DNA of 35,868 nt from Acidimicrobiia bacterium (GCA_025359845.1 JANYDT010000229.1:1-35868), one strand, 5' to 3'. Positions 15,795 to 24,550 are shown, counted from the first letter of the stretch. The notes: generated by a model not told the origin, from the letters alone. Translations and numbers: made by a program.

Positions 15795-16559
15795 CTACGC
15801 GCCGCGAATGGCGGCCAGGTCATCGACGAGATGGCGCATCGACTGGGTATGCAGGCGCGAGCCGTAGCTGATGCGAGCCACACCGTCGGCCCCGAGCGCC
15901 GACGCATCCTCCGCTCCCGGCCACGCCAAGACGTTCACCGGTCCGGGTGAACCGCTGACGAAGGCCCGTCGAGTGTCCGCGTCGATCATGAAGATGGGGT
16001 AAACGCAGTCGGCTCCGGCCGCCGCGTATGCCTTCGACCGTTCGAGCGCGGCGTCGAGGCCGTCGCTCTGCGGACGGGACCGGTCCATCAGAAACACGTC
16101 GATACGGGCATTGACCACGAGGCCGTATCCAGCGCTGTCCGCGGCGGCGCGGATGGCGGCCAACCACTGCACTTGCTCGGTGACAGGCCGAAGTTGGCCG
16201 CTGCGGTGATTGGTGTCTTCTAGGTTGCATCCGGCCACGCCGATGCGCTGCAACTGTTCGACCACCGCTGCCGGTTCGAGTCCGTAACCGGCCTCGAAGT
16301 CCACCGTGACCGGCACCTCGACGGCATTCACGATGCGGGCCGCGGCAGCAGCCATCTCGTCGCGCGGCGCGCCTTCGTGGTCTTCGAAACCGAGGGCCAG
16401 CGCCATCCCTCCGCTTGTCGTCGCGACCACCGGAAAACCGGCCTTCACGACCGCCCGGGCCGAACCCGCGTCCCACGCGTTGGGCAGCACAAGCGGGGTT
16501 CCCTTCACATGCAGTCGGCGCAACAAGGCACAGCGATCGGCCAACGACTCGGGACTCAT
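15795..16559 (-). CDS. Isocitrate lyase/PEP mutase superfamily enzyme
   Basis: 254 aa, the usual length for the PEP-mutase-like branch. The alpha/beta-barrel signature is clear: PNAWDAGSARAV (26-37), TTSGGMALALG (48-57), the metal-binding VTVDFEAGYG (D87, E89), GCNLEDT (E114) and VNARIDVFL. It lacks the KKCGH catalytic Cys loop of true isocitrate lyase. It therefore belongs with PEP phosphonomutase, oxaloacetate decarboxylase or 2-methylisocitrate-lyase-like proteins that make or break C-C or C-P bonds next to a carboxylate; the exact substrate cannot be read. It starts at ATG 16559, 6 nt behind a TACGAT -10 box, so it is leaderless and has its own promoter despite following other minus-strand genes. 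The frame is intact. Confidence 0.88.
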   Translation of the reverse strand: MSPESLADRCALLRRLHVKGTPLVLPNAWDAGSARAVVKAGFPVVATTSGGMALALGFEDHEGAPRDEMAAAAARIVNAVEVPVTVDFEAGYGLEPAAVVEQLQRIGVAGCNLEDTNHRSGQLRPVTEQVQWLAAIRAAADSAGYGLVVNARIDVFLMDRSRPQSDGLDAALERSKAYAAAGADCVYPIFMIDADTRRAFVSGSPGPVNVLAWPGAEDASALGADGVARISYGSRLHTQSMRHLVDDLAAIRGA

Positions 16560-16565
16560 CGCCGG

Positions 16566-16571
16566 ATCGTA
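16566..16571 (-). promoter_or_regulatory. -10 box TACGAT of a leaderless gene
   Basis: On the minus strand TACGAT is followed by ccggcg and the ATG at 16559. It has the same 6-nt spacing as the boxes at 130, 5822, 28770 and 33305. Confidence 0.5.
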
Positions 16572-16612
16572 TCCGGGTCTGACGTCGGGTCCCTACGACC
16601 GTTGGACACAGT

Positions 16613-17095
16613 CTACGAGCCGAGCGCGGTCGGAGGGCCCGGTGGCCGGCGTCGCACAGTGCTGCAAATCAATGGTCCCTCATCCCAACTCCGAATCGCC
16701 TTGATCTCTTCTCGAGACATCCGCTCGCGAAACTGGTCAAGACCGGGGACTAGTACGGGAAGTGGATGCCATCCCTGCTTCGCCGCCCAACGTTCGGCGA
16801 GCACAATCTTGTAACCGAGAGCGTCGGGGTCAGGGCCGCCATCAGCGGATCGTATGGCCCGGTTCCACGATTCGTCGGCGTCTTCGGTGCTGCGAAGGGG
16901 CCAGCCGTCCATGGCGACGGCAACGATCAACGACAGCTCGGCGCAATGAACGAGGTCCCATTGGCCGGCGTCACGCATCGCCAGCGCGGAGCCGGTCGGC
17001 ACGACGCGCAGGATGCCATTGTCATGCGACGCCGCAACCAGCTCCACATCACGACCCTCGATCGTGGTCACGAGAGACGCAGACTCATTACCCAC
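16613..17095 (-). CDS. Conserved-looking hypothetical protein
   Basis: 160 aa from GTG 17095. The start overlaps the 3' end of the broken upstream gene, whose restored frame ends with TAA at 17088-17090, consistent with translational coupling. The protein is soluble, acidic in the middle (STEDADESWNRAIRSADGG) and has a strand-rich N-terminal half (SLVTTIEGRDVELVAASH, then LSLIVAVAMDGWPL). It ends in an Arg/Pro-rich tail (TVRRRPPGPPTALGS). No domain or catalytic motif was recognised. Codon use is normal and the frame intact, so it is probably expressed, perhaps with the MFS transporter upstream. Confidence 0.6.
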   Translation of the reverse strand: MGNESASLVTTIEGRDVELVAASHDNGILRVVPTGSALAMRDAGQWDLVHCAELSLIVAVAMDGWPLRSTEDADESWNRAIRSADGGPDPDALGYKIVLAERWAAKQGWHPLPVLVPGLDQFRERMSREEIKAIRSWDEGPLICSTVRRRPPGPPTALGS

Positions 17096-17670
17096 GATAA
17101 CCCTGGCCGGCTGCTAGTTGGAATTGTGAATATAGGTGATCGAGTGCTTCCAGTTGTAGACCCATAGACCCATGGCCACGTATGCTCGCATCGCATTCGG
17201 AAACATCAGTCGGTCGGAATACGGGCGGCAACCAGACCATGTTCTTTGGCAATAGAAGCCGCCTCGACTATGAGTCGCCGTCCATAGTGCCTTCAACGAT
17301 GCTCGCGATAACCGTACCCTTCTCTGAAGTTCAGCCAGGGGTACATCGCCGCGATCGAGAAGATCCCGATGTCCGTCCCTTGGCCGTCCAGCGCCCACGG
17401 TCGGGGAGCGAATTCCGGCATGCCCCACGACCGCTCCTGATCGGGGCCCACACGAGGCACAAGGGAGTCGATGGCTTCTCGACCCAGCCCTCGCGGCTCG
17501 ATGATCTCGTTGAGGTAGCCCTCAAAGCGCAAGGCCAGCGAGCATGCCTCCCACCGGAGAACATCGTGAGGATCAGCTGCATTGAGGCGCCGGGCCATCC
17601 CCCGCTCGAGGAGCTCGTTGGCGACTGGGTGTGCCTGTTCTTGAAAACGAGCGAAATCAGCGTTTGCCAT
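17088..17670 (-). pseudogene. Hypothetical protein gene with an in-frame TGA and a 4-bp duplication
   Basis: ATG 17670 overlaps the MFS stop by 14 bp. The frame encodes MANADFARFQEQAHPVANEL through SIAAMYPWLNFREGYGYREH and meets TGA at 17293-17295. The same frame continues sensibly as RHYGRRLIVEAASIAKEHG and ends at IPTD with TGA 17206. Removing one copy of the direct ccga/ccga duplication at about 17211-17218 instead yields IPTDVSECDASIRG and LQLEALDHLYSQFQLAAGQG, ending at TAA 17088 in overlap with the next start. The restored protein would be about 193 aa with a helical C terminus. No family was recognised. Two independent lesions make it a likely pseudogene, though a shorter 125-aa product is possible. 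Confidence 0.55.
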
Positions 17671-18955
17671 TGCCCCACCCTACGAGCACAGATCCCGGGT
17701 CATCGAGTGGGCGATCAGACGGGCGGTGGCGCAGGCTCCTGGCAGGCAGCCAGCGCGCCACGGCGACGGCTAAGACCAGCGCAACGCCGGCCGCGACGAA
17801 CATGACGCGTGCCCCTGAGCCGTCGTCGGCCACGAACATGGAGAGCATCACGCTGGCGATGATGCTGCCGACGTAACGACTGGCGGAGAGCAGCCCGGCG
17901 GCGACACCCGTCCGTTGGAGGGAAACGGCACCAAGACCGGCGGCGGTGATGCTCGGCGATGCGAAGCCGAGGCCGGTCCCGAAAAGAGCGAGCGCGACGA
18001 TCAGCATCACCGGTGGCACGCCGATGCCGAAGGGAACGAGTGTGGCGGCGCCGAATGCGCTGACGAACAGACCCCTGGTCACCGCCCGCTTCGCGCCTAC
18101 CTGATCCCCGTACCTACCCCCCGGGGGGCCCATCACGATCAAGCCGACCGTGAGCGCCGAGAGGGCGAGGCCGGTCGCGCCCGCGCCCCACCCTCGATGG
18201 TCGAGGGCCAATGGGGCAACCAGCAGCAACGAATACTGGCCGAGGTTCGCCAGCGCCTGGGTGGCAATCGCGGCGACGTACGTCGGCTCGCGTAGGTGGT
18301 GCCGCGGTGTTCCCGACGCGATCGAGGTCGACGCGTCGGCGGGCGGCGCGGCGTCGATCCGGGGTGCCTTCACCGAGGCGAGCACGACCAGCGTGACGGC
18401 GACGACCGGCAGGTTGGCGAAGAAGATCGCCTTCCATCCGAAAAGCCCGAGCAGGGCCCCGCCGACGATCGGGCCGGACGCGGCGCCCACCCCGATCACT
18501 GACCCGAGGATCCCAAACGCACGGCCGCGCTCACTCGGTTCGGTCACTGAGAGAAGCATCGATTGCACGCTCGGGGCAAGAGCCGAGGCGAACACCGCCT
18601 GCAGGCCGCGGGCGCCGACGAGCCACAAGAATGTCGGTGCGAGCGCCGCGCCGGTCGAACACGCGCCGAAGCCCACGAGCGAGAGCAGAACGACTCGTTT
18701 GTTACCGAACGCGTCGCTTACCCGGCCCGACAACGGCTGACCGATCAGCATGGCGACGAGATACACCGTGATGAGCACCCCGGCCCGGCCGCGCCCGATT
18801 CCGAACGCGCGGGCCAACTTGGGCAACGCAACGGCCACCATCGTCGAGTTCAGCGGAACCAGCGCTGACGCCAACGCGATACCGACGATGGTTGAGCGCG
18901 AAACCCCGGGGTTTCCGCGGTCGATATCAGGGGCCGCAATACGCGGGGCGCTCAT
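17657..18955 (-). CDS. MFS transporter, probable drug/metabolite exporter
   Basis: 432 aa with about 12 membrane helices. Helix 1 reads VGIALASALVPLNSTMVAVA. The loop 2-3 signature GRVSDAFGNKRVVLL matches the MFS motif A (GxLaDrxGrkxxl). GILGSVIGVGAASGPIVGG is motif C, typical of the drug:H+ antiporters that export compounds by proton exchange. The central loop (about 205-225) is short, fitting a 12-helix layout. It lies 32 bp behind the PEP-utilising-enzyme gene and overlaps the next gene by 14 bp, so these genes likely form one transcript. The exported compound is unknown; it may be a product of the neighbouring enzyme or a toxic substance sensed by the divergent SARP regulator. Confidence 0.87.
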   Translation of the reverse strand: MSAPRIAAPDIDRGNPGVSRSTIVGIALASALVPLNSTMVAVALPKLARAFGIGRGRAGVLITVYLVAMLIGQPLSGRVSDAFGNKRVVLLSLVGFGACSTGAALAPTFLWLVGARGLQAVFASALAPSVQSMLLSVTEPSERGRAFGILGSVIGVGAASGPIVGGALLGLFGWKAIFFANLPVVAVTLVVLASVKAPRIDAAPPADASTSIASGTPRHHLREPTYVAAIATQALANLGQYSLLLVAPLALDHRGWGAGATGLALSALTVGLIVMGPPGGRYGDQVGAKRAVTRGLFVSAFGAATLVPFGIGVPPVMLIVALALFGTGLGFASPSITAAGLGAVSLQRTGVAAGLLSASRYVGSIIASVMLSMFVADDGSGARVMFVAAGVALVLAVAVARWLPARSLRHRPSDRPLDDPGSVLVGWGNGKR

Positions 18956-18987
18956 TTCGTCATCACGACGCTTGTGCCGGGCTCATC

Positions 18988-20646
18988 TCATCCGAGCACG
19001 GTGACTTGGCCCGTGCGCCCATCGACGCGAACGCGCGAACCGTGCGGTATCCGATGCGATCCGTTGGTCGTGCCCACGACGGCCGGAAAACCAAGCTCGC
19101 GGGCCATGATCGCGGCGTGACAGGCAAAGCTACCGTGGTCGGTGACGATCGCGCCCACCAGATGGATCATGGCGTTAAAAGCCTCACCCGTGGCCGGCGT
19201 CACGAGGACTTCGCCTTCCTCCAGGTCGAAGAGATCCTCGAAGTTGTGCACCACGCGAGCTCGGCCCTCGTACACACCGAGACCCACTGGGATGCCTTGG
19301 ATCATCGAGTCATCACCGCCGGCTTCGGGGAGTTCGCCGAGGATCCCGTCGATCATGAACCCCAACGCAGACATCATGCGGGCCATTTGGGGCGGTAACC
19401 CATCGGTGGGCGGGGCGTCGGGCATCGGTGGCCCGAGGAAGCGGGGCGACCCGCTGAGCTTCAGGGCGACTCGTTGTGTCGCCCTGATTTGAAGCTCCTC
19501 CGACGACGGCGTTTCGCGGCCGTCGATCATGGCGAGCAGTTCGGCGAGGTCCGCATCGAGGGTTTCGGTCTCGTCGGTGAGTCGTCCAGCAGCGACGAGG
19601 CGCCGTCCGAGTTCGAGCATGGCGATGCGCATCAGACCGAACGCGGAGATGTCGCTGTAGATGCCTCGCTCATCGCGTAGCCGATAGACGTTGCGCGCTT
19701 CTCGTAGCAGCGAATCGAAGGTCTCTCGGTGTTCGGGCGGTACCTGGGTGCGCACCTCGGCCGCGTACTCCAGCGCCAGTTTGGTTGCGACGTGGGGATC
19801 GGCATCGAGGCCTCCCGCCAACTTGCCCAACATTAACTCAGGACACTCGCCGAATGTCGGTCGAGTCACGTCGAATCCATCGACCAGCCGGTATCTCGTC
19901 GCCGCCACGTAGGCCGCGGCCTCCGGCGATAGGGCGCACAGCGTCGCCAGCCGCTCGCTCGGATTGCCGGGTCCGGTCACCAGGCGACGAAGCTCCGGAT
20001 CCCTCTTGATCGCGGCCACGACATCGGCCACCTCAGGCGACACCAGGCTCGACACGGGCGACGCCCCGCCCAACGCGTTGAACAGCGAGCTCGGCGCGAT
20101 TGCGGTCCAACCGGCTGTCTGCACGAGAAAGTCACCGACCGGGATCATCGCCGACAAGTTGAATCGATGGTGTTGGTAGACCATCTCCTCGAGATGAGCG
20201 GCACAGCGCTCGATGTGGGCGCGAAGAGCGGCGCGGTCGAGGGAGCGCAGATCGGCTGCGTTGAGTTCCATGTGCTTGCGGATCGCCTCGGGTTTCAGTT
20301 CTGTGTCCCACCGTGCGAGGTCGTCGTTCCATATCCGCGCCTCGAATGCGTGACTCGCCACACCCACCCGGCGACCGAACTCGGCGCCCAGTTCCTCCGG
20401 GGTTTTCGGACCGTCCGGGCCGGGCATGTCGAAGGGCTGCGGCTGGTGGTAGGTAAACCCGTTCACCGTCGACATGGCCAGCCGATCGATGAGCGTGCCG
20501 TAGCGACTGCACGTCTCCTCGAACCCCCGGTTGAACCCCGCGGGGTAGAGCGCCTGGGCGATCAGCGTGTTCGGCTCGGGGTTGTGGGCGCGGTCCTGCA
20601 TCCACGGTCCCGGGGCCGATTGGGTCCAGCTCGGATCAAAGCTCAT
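18988..20646 (-). CDS. PEP-utilising-enzyme mobile-domain protein without ATP-grasp domain
   Basis: 552 aa. ATG 20646 is set by a good GGAGG ribosome site 8 nt upstream (cggaggaaacgacg), preferred over an in-frame start at 20727. The last 90 residues are the swivelling phosphohistidine domain of PEP synthase/PPDK-type enzymes: GEVLVTPATGEAF, then TDHGSFACHAAIMARE with the phospho-His, LGFPAVVGTT and VRVDGRTGQV. The first 450 residues are mostly helical (for example HMELNAADLRSLDRAALRAH, EEMVYQHHRFNLSAM) and resemble the central part of phosphotransferases such as rifampicin phosphotransferase or phenylphosphate synthase. No N-terminal ATP-binding (PPDK_N) domain is present. Unless an ATP-binding partner is encoded elsewhere, it may not use ATP directly. 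It is probably transcribed with the MFS gene. Confidence 0.83.
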   Translation of the reverse strand: MSFDPSWTQSAPGPWMQDRAHNPEPNTLIAQALYPAGFNRGFEETCSRYGTLIDRLAMSTVNGFTYHQPQPFDMPGPDGPKTPEELGAEFGRRVGVASHAFEARIWNDDLARWDTELKPEAIRKHMELNAADLRSLDRAALRAHIERCAAHLEEMVYQHHRFNLSAMIPVGDFLVQTAGWTAIAPSSLFNALGGASPVSSLVSPEVADVVAAIKRDPELRRLVTGPGNPSERLATLCALSPEAAAYVAATRYRLVDGFDVTRPTFGECPELMLGKLAGGLDADPHVATKLALEYAAEVRTQVPPEHRETFDSLLREARNVYRLRDERGIYSDISAFGLMRIAMLELGRRLVAAGRLTDETETLDADLAELLAMIDGRETPSSEELQIRATQRVALKLSGSPRFLGPPMPDAPPTDGLPPQMARMMSALGFMIDGILGELPEAGGDDSMIQGIPVGLGVYEGRARVVHNFEDLFDLEEGEVLVTPATGEAFNAMIHLVGAIVTDHGSFACHAAIMARELGFPAVVGTTNGSHRIPHGSRVRVDGRTGQVTVLG

Positions 20647-20707
20647 CGTCGTTTCCTCCGAAAGTCGGTTCTGGTTACTGTTGGCCGAACTATCCGCTAA
20701 CCGGCGC

Positions 20708-20795
20708 GTCACCCGCGCTTCAGCCATGGTTCACTTGTGCTTCACGGTTGCTTACTCGCCATTCCACCGGTCGTCACCGGCCCGTCACCTGGGGC
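20708..20795 (+). promoter_or_regulatory. Run of 11-bp-spaced TCAC direct repeats in a divergent promoter region
   Basis: TCAC-like cores begin at 20709 (TCAC), 20720 (TCAG), 20731 (TCAC), 20742 (TCAC), 20753 (degenerate TACT), 20764 (CCAC), 20774 (TCAC) and 20785 (TCAC). They are 11 bp apart except for one 10-bp step. Direct repeats on one helix face with 11-bp spacing are the known operator style of SARP regulators, and also of PhoP PHO boxes (GTTCAC-type units) in streptomycetes. The array lies between the PEP-utilising-enzyme gene and the large SARP gene, about 90 bp before the latter's start. Binding by that SARP is the simplest inference. Confidence 0.65.
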
Positions 20796-20883
20796 GGGCC
20801 GTACGGCATCGGGTCGCACCGGCTCTTTGGTAGGGTCAGTTAATACGCCATCAACCCGACCATCGCTGGGTTTCGCCGCGCCC

Positions 20884-23800
20884 ATGGCACTGAGCCACCA
20901 GGGCCGGGCGGTGGCGTCGGTCCGGCTGCTCGGCCCCATTCAGATCGTCCTCGCCGACGGAGCAACGGTCGACCTCCCGAGCGTCAGCCAGCGTCGCCTT
21001 CTGGCGATCCTGGGCCTATCCGTCGGCCGCCCGCTGCGGCCCGACCTACTAAGCGAGTACCTCGGGGTCACGAACGGAGGGTTGAGGACGGCGGTGGCTC
21101 GCCTTCGCTCGCAGATCGGTGCCGACAATCTCCAAACCCACTCTGCCGGCTACCTGGTCACGTGCAGGGTCGACGCCAAGGAGTTCACGCGTCTGCTGGA
21201 GGACCGGTCCGGGAGGGCGAACCGGCTGGCCGGGCTGGACGACGCACTGGCGCTGTGGGCCGGCGATGCGCTCGATGAGTTCCGCCATGAGTCGTGGGCG
21301 GTAGCGGAATCCGCACGGCTCGAAGAACTCCGGTGCATCGCCATCGAGGAACGGTCGGAGTTGTTGATCGCAGGACCACGAGGTGCCGAGGCCGTGGTCG
21401 CATTGTACGCGCATGTGTCCAGGTATCCGTTGCGGGATCGACCGCGAGGGCTTCTTTTGTCTGCGCTGGCGTCCGAAGGTCGCCAGGCCGATGCGCTACG
21501 CGCCTTTCAAGAGTACCGATCGTTTCTTGCCGAAGAGGTCGGTACCGAGCCCTCTGCATTCGTCATCGCGATGGAACGCCGGATTGCGAACGGGTGGGTG
21601 GGGGACGCGAACATCGCCGGCGCTCAAGACCGGATGGCCCGGCCGGCGGAACCAACGTTGCGCGGAAACCGATCCCCGCTCACGCCGCTTGACGGAGCCT
21701 TGACCCACGAGTCGACGATGATTGGGCGCACTCGCCAACTGGCTGCACTCAACGCCGATCTCGTCAACGCCCGGGCCGGCACGTTGCGTACAATCGTGCT
21801 CAGTGGCGAGGCCGGCATTGGCAAGACCACCTTGCTCGGTGCCTTCGCGCAGGCGGTGCACCGCGACGGGGGTACCGTTCTCTACGGCCGGTGCGACGAG
21901 GGCGCGGCGGTTCCCTTCCAGCCGTTCCGCGACATCGTGGGGCAACTCGTCGATGCCGCCCCGATCGCACTTCTGCACGCGCACTGCCAACGATGCGACG
22001 GTGTCCTGCGGCGCCTCGCCCCGCAACTGGAGAAGCGGAACGCGGCTTGGCTGACCCCCGAGGCAACGCTACCGACCGATGATGGCACCGATCGGCACCA
22101 GCTCTTCGAAGCAGTTGCCGACCTCATCCGACGGGTCGCCCTGCTCGTTCACGAGGACACCGCGCTACCCCTCGTCCTCATCCTCGATGACGTGCACTGG
22201 GCGGAGCCGACGGCGCTGTTGTTACTGCGTCATTGCGTGCGCTACCTCGTCGACGCGCCAGTGCTGATCGCGGTGAGCCTTCGGGACTCGGGTGAGCATG
22301 CATCCGATGAACTCCGCGCCACCTTGGCCGTCGTCGCCCGCTCCAAGAGCCGTCGAATCCCCCTGCTCGGGTTCGATGACGGCGAGCTGACAGACCTCGC
22401 CGTGTCGGTCACGACCGGCGCATTGGGAACGCCGTCGTTCGATCTGATTGAGCATCTTCGCAATGAGACGGCCGGCAACCCGCTCTACGCGGCTCATCTG
22501 ATCCGTCACCTCGTGGACGCCGGAAAGATCGTACGCCGCGACGGGACCGCTGAGTTCTCGGTGCGGCCGCAGGATCTCGTCGACGCCAGCGAGATACCGC
22601 CGAGCCTGCGCGATATCGTGTGGAGCCGAGTTCGAGCCCTCGGCGTCCAAGCGTCGGACGTGTTGTGCGCGGCCTCGGTGCTCGGAGCGGGGTTCAGCGA
22701 GGATCTTCTCGTCGGCCTGCTCGACATCAGCGATGCGGACGTTGCCTCCATCCTCGACGCCTCGATCGCGGCCGGTCTCCTGGTCGAAATGGGCAGTGCG
22801 GCGCGCACGTTGCGCTTCACCCATGCCTTGGTCTGGCATGCGTTGTCCTTGGAGGTGCGTGGGACCCGGCGGAGGCGGTTGCACGAACGAGCAGCCCAAG
22901 TCCTGGAGAAGAGCGCCGACGTACTGCCTCAGTCGTCCGTGGTGGAGTTGGCCAAGCATTGGGCGTCCGCCGGTCGGTGGACCGAGGCGCTCCGGTGGTC
23001 GACTGCCGCGGGCGATTACGCGTTCGACCACCTGGCGCCGAGCGAGGCGGCTCATTGGTACGAGGTCGCCCTCCAGCATGCGTTGTCGGTAGGCCGGTCT
23101 GAAGCGGAGATCACGGCACGAACCCTGCGCCTCGGCGAGGCCCAGCATCGAGCTGGTGACCGGCGCTCGCACCGGACGTTGATGGAAGCGGCGACGATGG
23201 CGCAGCGAAGCGGGGACGCGGACGTGCTCGTGCGGGCTGCGTTGGCCGACGACCGGGAGTCCGTTTTAGTCGGATCGGCCGACAGGGAACGTCTTGGCGT
23301 CGTCGAGGCTGCCCTCGCGGCCTGTGACCCAACCGACGACCGTACCTATACGCGCTTACTGGCGAGGTTGGCGCGCGAGCTGATCCATACGTCACACTCC
23401 GAACTCCGTCAACGCACGGTCGCGCAGGCACTCGAGCTGGCCGATCGCAGCCGTGACCCGACGCTGATCGCCGAAATCGTGCCTCCGTTGCTCTACGCCC
23501 TGTGGGCGCCGGCAACGTTGCATATGCGTCGGTCGCTCGCGGCTCGGGCCACGGCCGTCGCCGATGCAACGATCGATCCGTTCCTCCAGTTCCGCTCGCA
23601 CATGGCGGCGTACATGGTTGCCATCGAGTCGGCCGACCCAGTCGCGGCCGACAGATCGAAGGCGCGGCTCGTGTCGTTGGCGGACCGGGTCGACGAGTCG
23701 AGGTTCCGTTGGATGACCTCGATCGTGAACACGTTCGAGGCCACGATGTGCGCAAACTTCGACGACGCCGAGTCGCATGCCGCACGCAGCTTCGCCATCA

Positions 23801-24453
23801 GCACGGAACTCGGTGATTCCGAAGCCTTCGCAATCTATGCCGGCCAGATCTTCGTGATCTACACGTTCGCCGGTCGTCACACCGAGCTGTTCCCGCTCGT
23901 CGAGCGAGCGATGAAGGACCGGCCCAAATTGCTGGGCTTCCGTCTGGCCTACGCCATTATCTGCGTCGTCGTCGGCCGAGGAGACGAAGCGCAGCAGATT
24001 CTCGACGAAGGGTCGGTCGACGGGTTCTCGGCGCTGCCCGATGACTTCCTCTGGAAGACGTCGGTCATCGGCTATGCCATCCTGGCCATCGAGCTCGGCG
24101 ACGTGCGGGCCGCCGCCCAGCTCTATTCGATCCTCGAACCGTACGGCTGCGAGGTGTCTTATAACGGCGCGACCAGCCAGGGCTACATCGGCGCGTACCT
24201 GGGCAAGCTGGCATCACTGCTCGGTCGTCACGACGTGGCCGACGCCCACCTGCTCGAAGCGTTGAGCGTCGCAACGGCATTCGGGTGGGAGTACCACCGG
24301 GCGACGACCCTCGTCGCCCTGGCCCTGTGCCGATTGCGGCGGCTAGGCACGCTCGACTCCGACGCCGATGGCTGGCTCACGGAAGCCTCGGCCATCTGCG
24401 CACAACACAACCTGAAAAGCATCGCTGCGCAGATCGAACTGCTGCGGCGCTGA
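20884..24453 (+). CDS. Large SARP-type regulator: winged helix, BTAD, AAA NTPase, TPR-like
   Basis: 1189 aa. Residues 10-95 are an OmpR-like winged helix (VRLLGPIQIVLADGATVDLP, then GGLRTAVARLRSQIG). Residues 97-240 are a BTAD domain (ALALWAGDALDEF, ALRAFQEYRSFLAEEVGTEP). Residues 277-560 form an AAA NTPase with Walker A GEAGIGKTT (308-316) and Walker B LVLILDDVHWAE (430-441). The remaining 600 residues are helical TPR-like repeats without a C-terminal LuxR helix-turn-helix. Proteins of this type activate nearby secondary-metabolism or transport genes in an ATP-dependent way. ATG 20884 is chosen because domain homology begins directly after it; the frame is open upstream to 20737. The gene is divergent from the PEP-enzyme/MFS operon, its probable target, with the 11-bp repeat array between. 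Confidence 0.9.
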   Translation: MALSHQGRAVASVRLLGPIQIVLADGATVDLPSVSQRRLLAILGLSVGRPLRPDLLSEYLGVTNGGLRTAVARLRSQIGADNLQTHSAGYLVTCRVDAKEFTRLLEDRSGRANRLAGLDDALALWAGDALDEFRHESWAVAESARLEELRCIAIEERSELLIAGPRGAEAVVALYAHVSRYPLRDRPRGLLLSALASEGRQADALRAFQEYRSFLAEEVGTEPSAFVIAMERRIANGWVGDANIAGAQDRMARPAEPTLRGNRSPLTPLDGALTHESTMIGRTRQLAALNADLVNARAGTLRTIVLSGEAGIGKTTLLGAFAQAVHRDGGTVLYGRCDEGAAVPFQPFRDIVGQLVDAAPIALLHAHCQRCDGVLRRLAPQLEKRNAAWLTPEATLPTDDGTDRHQLFEAVADLIRRVALLVHEDTALPLVLILDDVHWAEPTALLLLRHCVRYLVDAPVLIAVSLRDSGEHASDELRATLAVVARSKSRRIPLLGFDDGELTDLAVSVTTGALGTPSFDLIEHLRNETAGNPLYAAHLIRHLVDAGKIVRRDGTAEFSVRPQDLVDASEIPPSLRDIVWSRVRALGVQASDVLCAASVLGAGFSEDLLVGLLDISDADVASILDASIAAGLLVEMGSAARTLRFTHALVWHALSLEVRGTRRRRLHERAAQVLEKSADVLPQSSVVELAKHWASAGRWTEALRWSTAAGDYAFDHLAPSEAAHWYEVALQHALSVGRSEAEITARTLRLGEAQHRAGDRRSHRTLMEAATMAQRSGDADVLVRAALADDRESVLVGSADRERLGVVEAALAACDPTDDRTYTRLLARLARELIHTSHSELRQRTVAQALELADRSRDPTLIAEIVPPLLYALWAPATLHMRRSLAARATAVADATIDPFLQFRSHMAAYMVAIESADPVAADRSKARLVSLADRVDESRFRWMTSIVNTFEATMCANFDDAESHAARSFAISTELGDSEAFAIYAGQIFVIYTFAGRHTELFPLVERAMKDRPKLLGFRLAYAIICVVVGRGDEAQQILDEGSVDGFSALPDDFLWKTSVIGYAILAIELGDVRAAAQLYSILEPYGCEVSYNGATSQGYIGAYLGKLASLLGRHDVADAHLLEALSVATAFGWEYHRATTLVALALCRLRRLGTLDSDADGWLTEASAICAQHNLKSIAAQIELLRR

Positions 24454-24507
24454 CACCCGCGTCGACGACCGGGATTCTCGACATCGAAGAGCCGGAGCCA
24501 GTTGCGG

Positions 24508-24550
24508 TAGGGTGCGCGCCATCGCACCGCACGCATTGTTTAGGGTGCGC
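24508..24550 (+). repeat. Pair of direct repeats tagggtgcgc, 33 bp apart
   Basis: The 10-mer occurs at 24508-24517 and 24541-24550, three helical turns apart, upstream of the alpha/beta hydrolase start at 24613. The first copy is followed by the inverted element gcaccgcac. It could be an operator for the hydrolase gene or a chance duplication. Confidence 0.35.

Noticed and set aside
15795-16559. True isocitrate lyase of the glyoxylate cycle
   Set aside because: At 254 aa it is much too short and lacks the KKCGH catalytic loop; it fits the PEP-mutase-like branch.
11255-17295. Genome-wide recoding of TGA as a sense codon
   Set aside because: Many intact genes here end at TGA (for example 11183, 12168, 24453, 30212), so a code change is very unlikely; local mutation or readthrough is more probable.
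22222-23172. 316-codon minus-strand frame
   Set aside because: Antisense to the large SARP-AAA regulator in conserved domain sequence.
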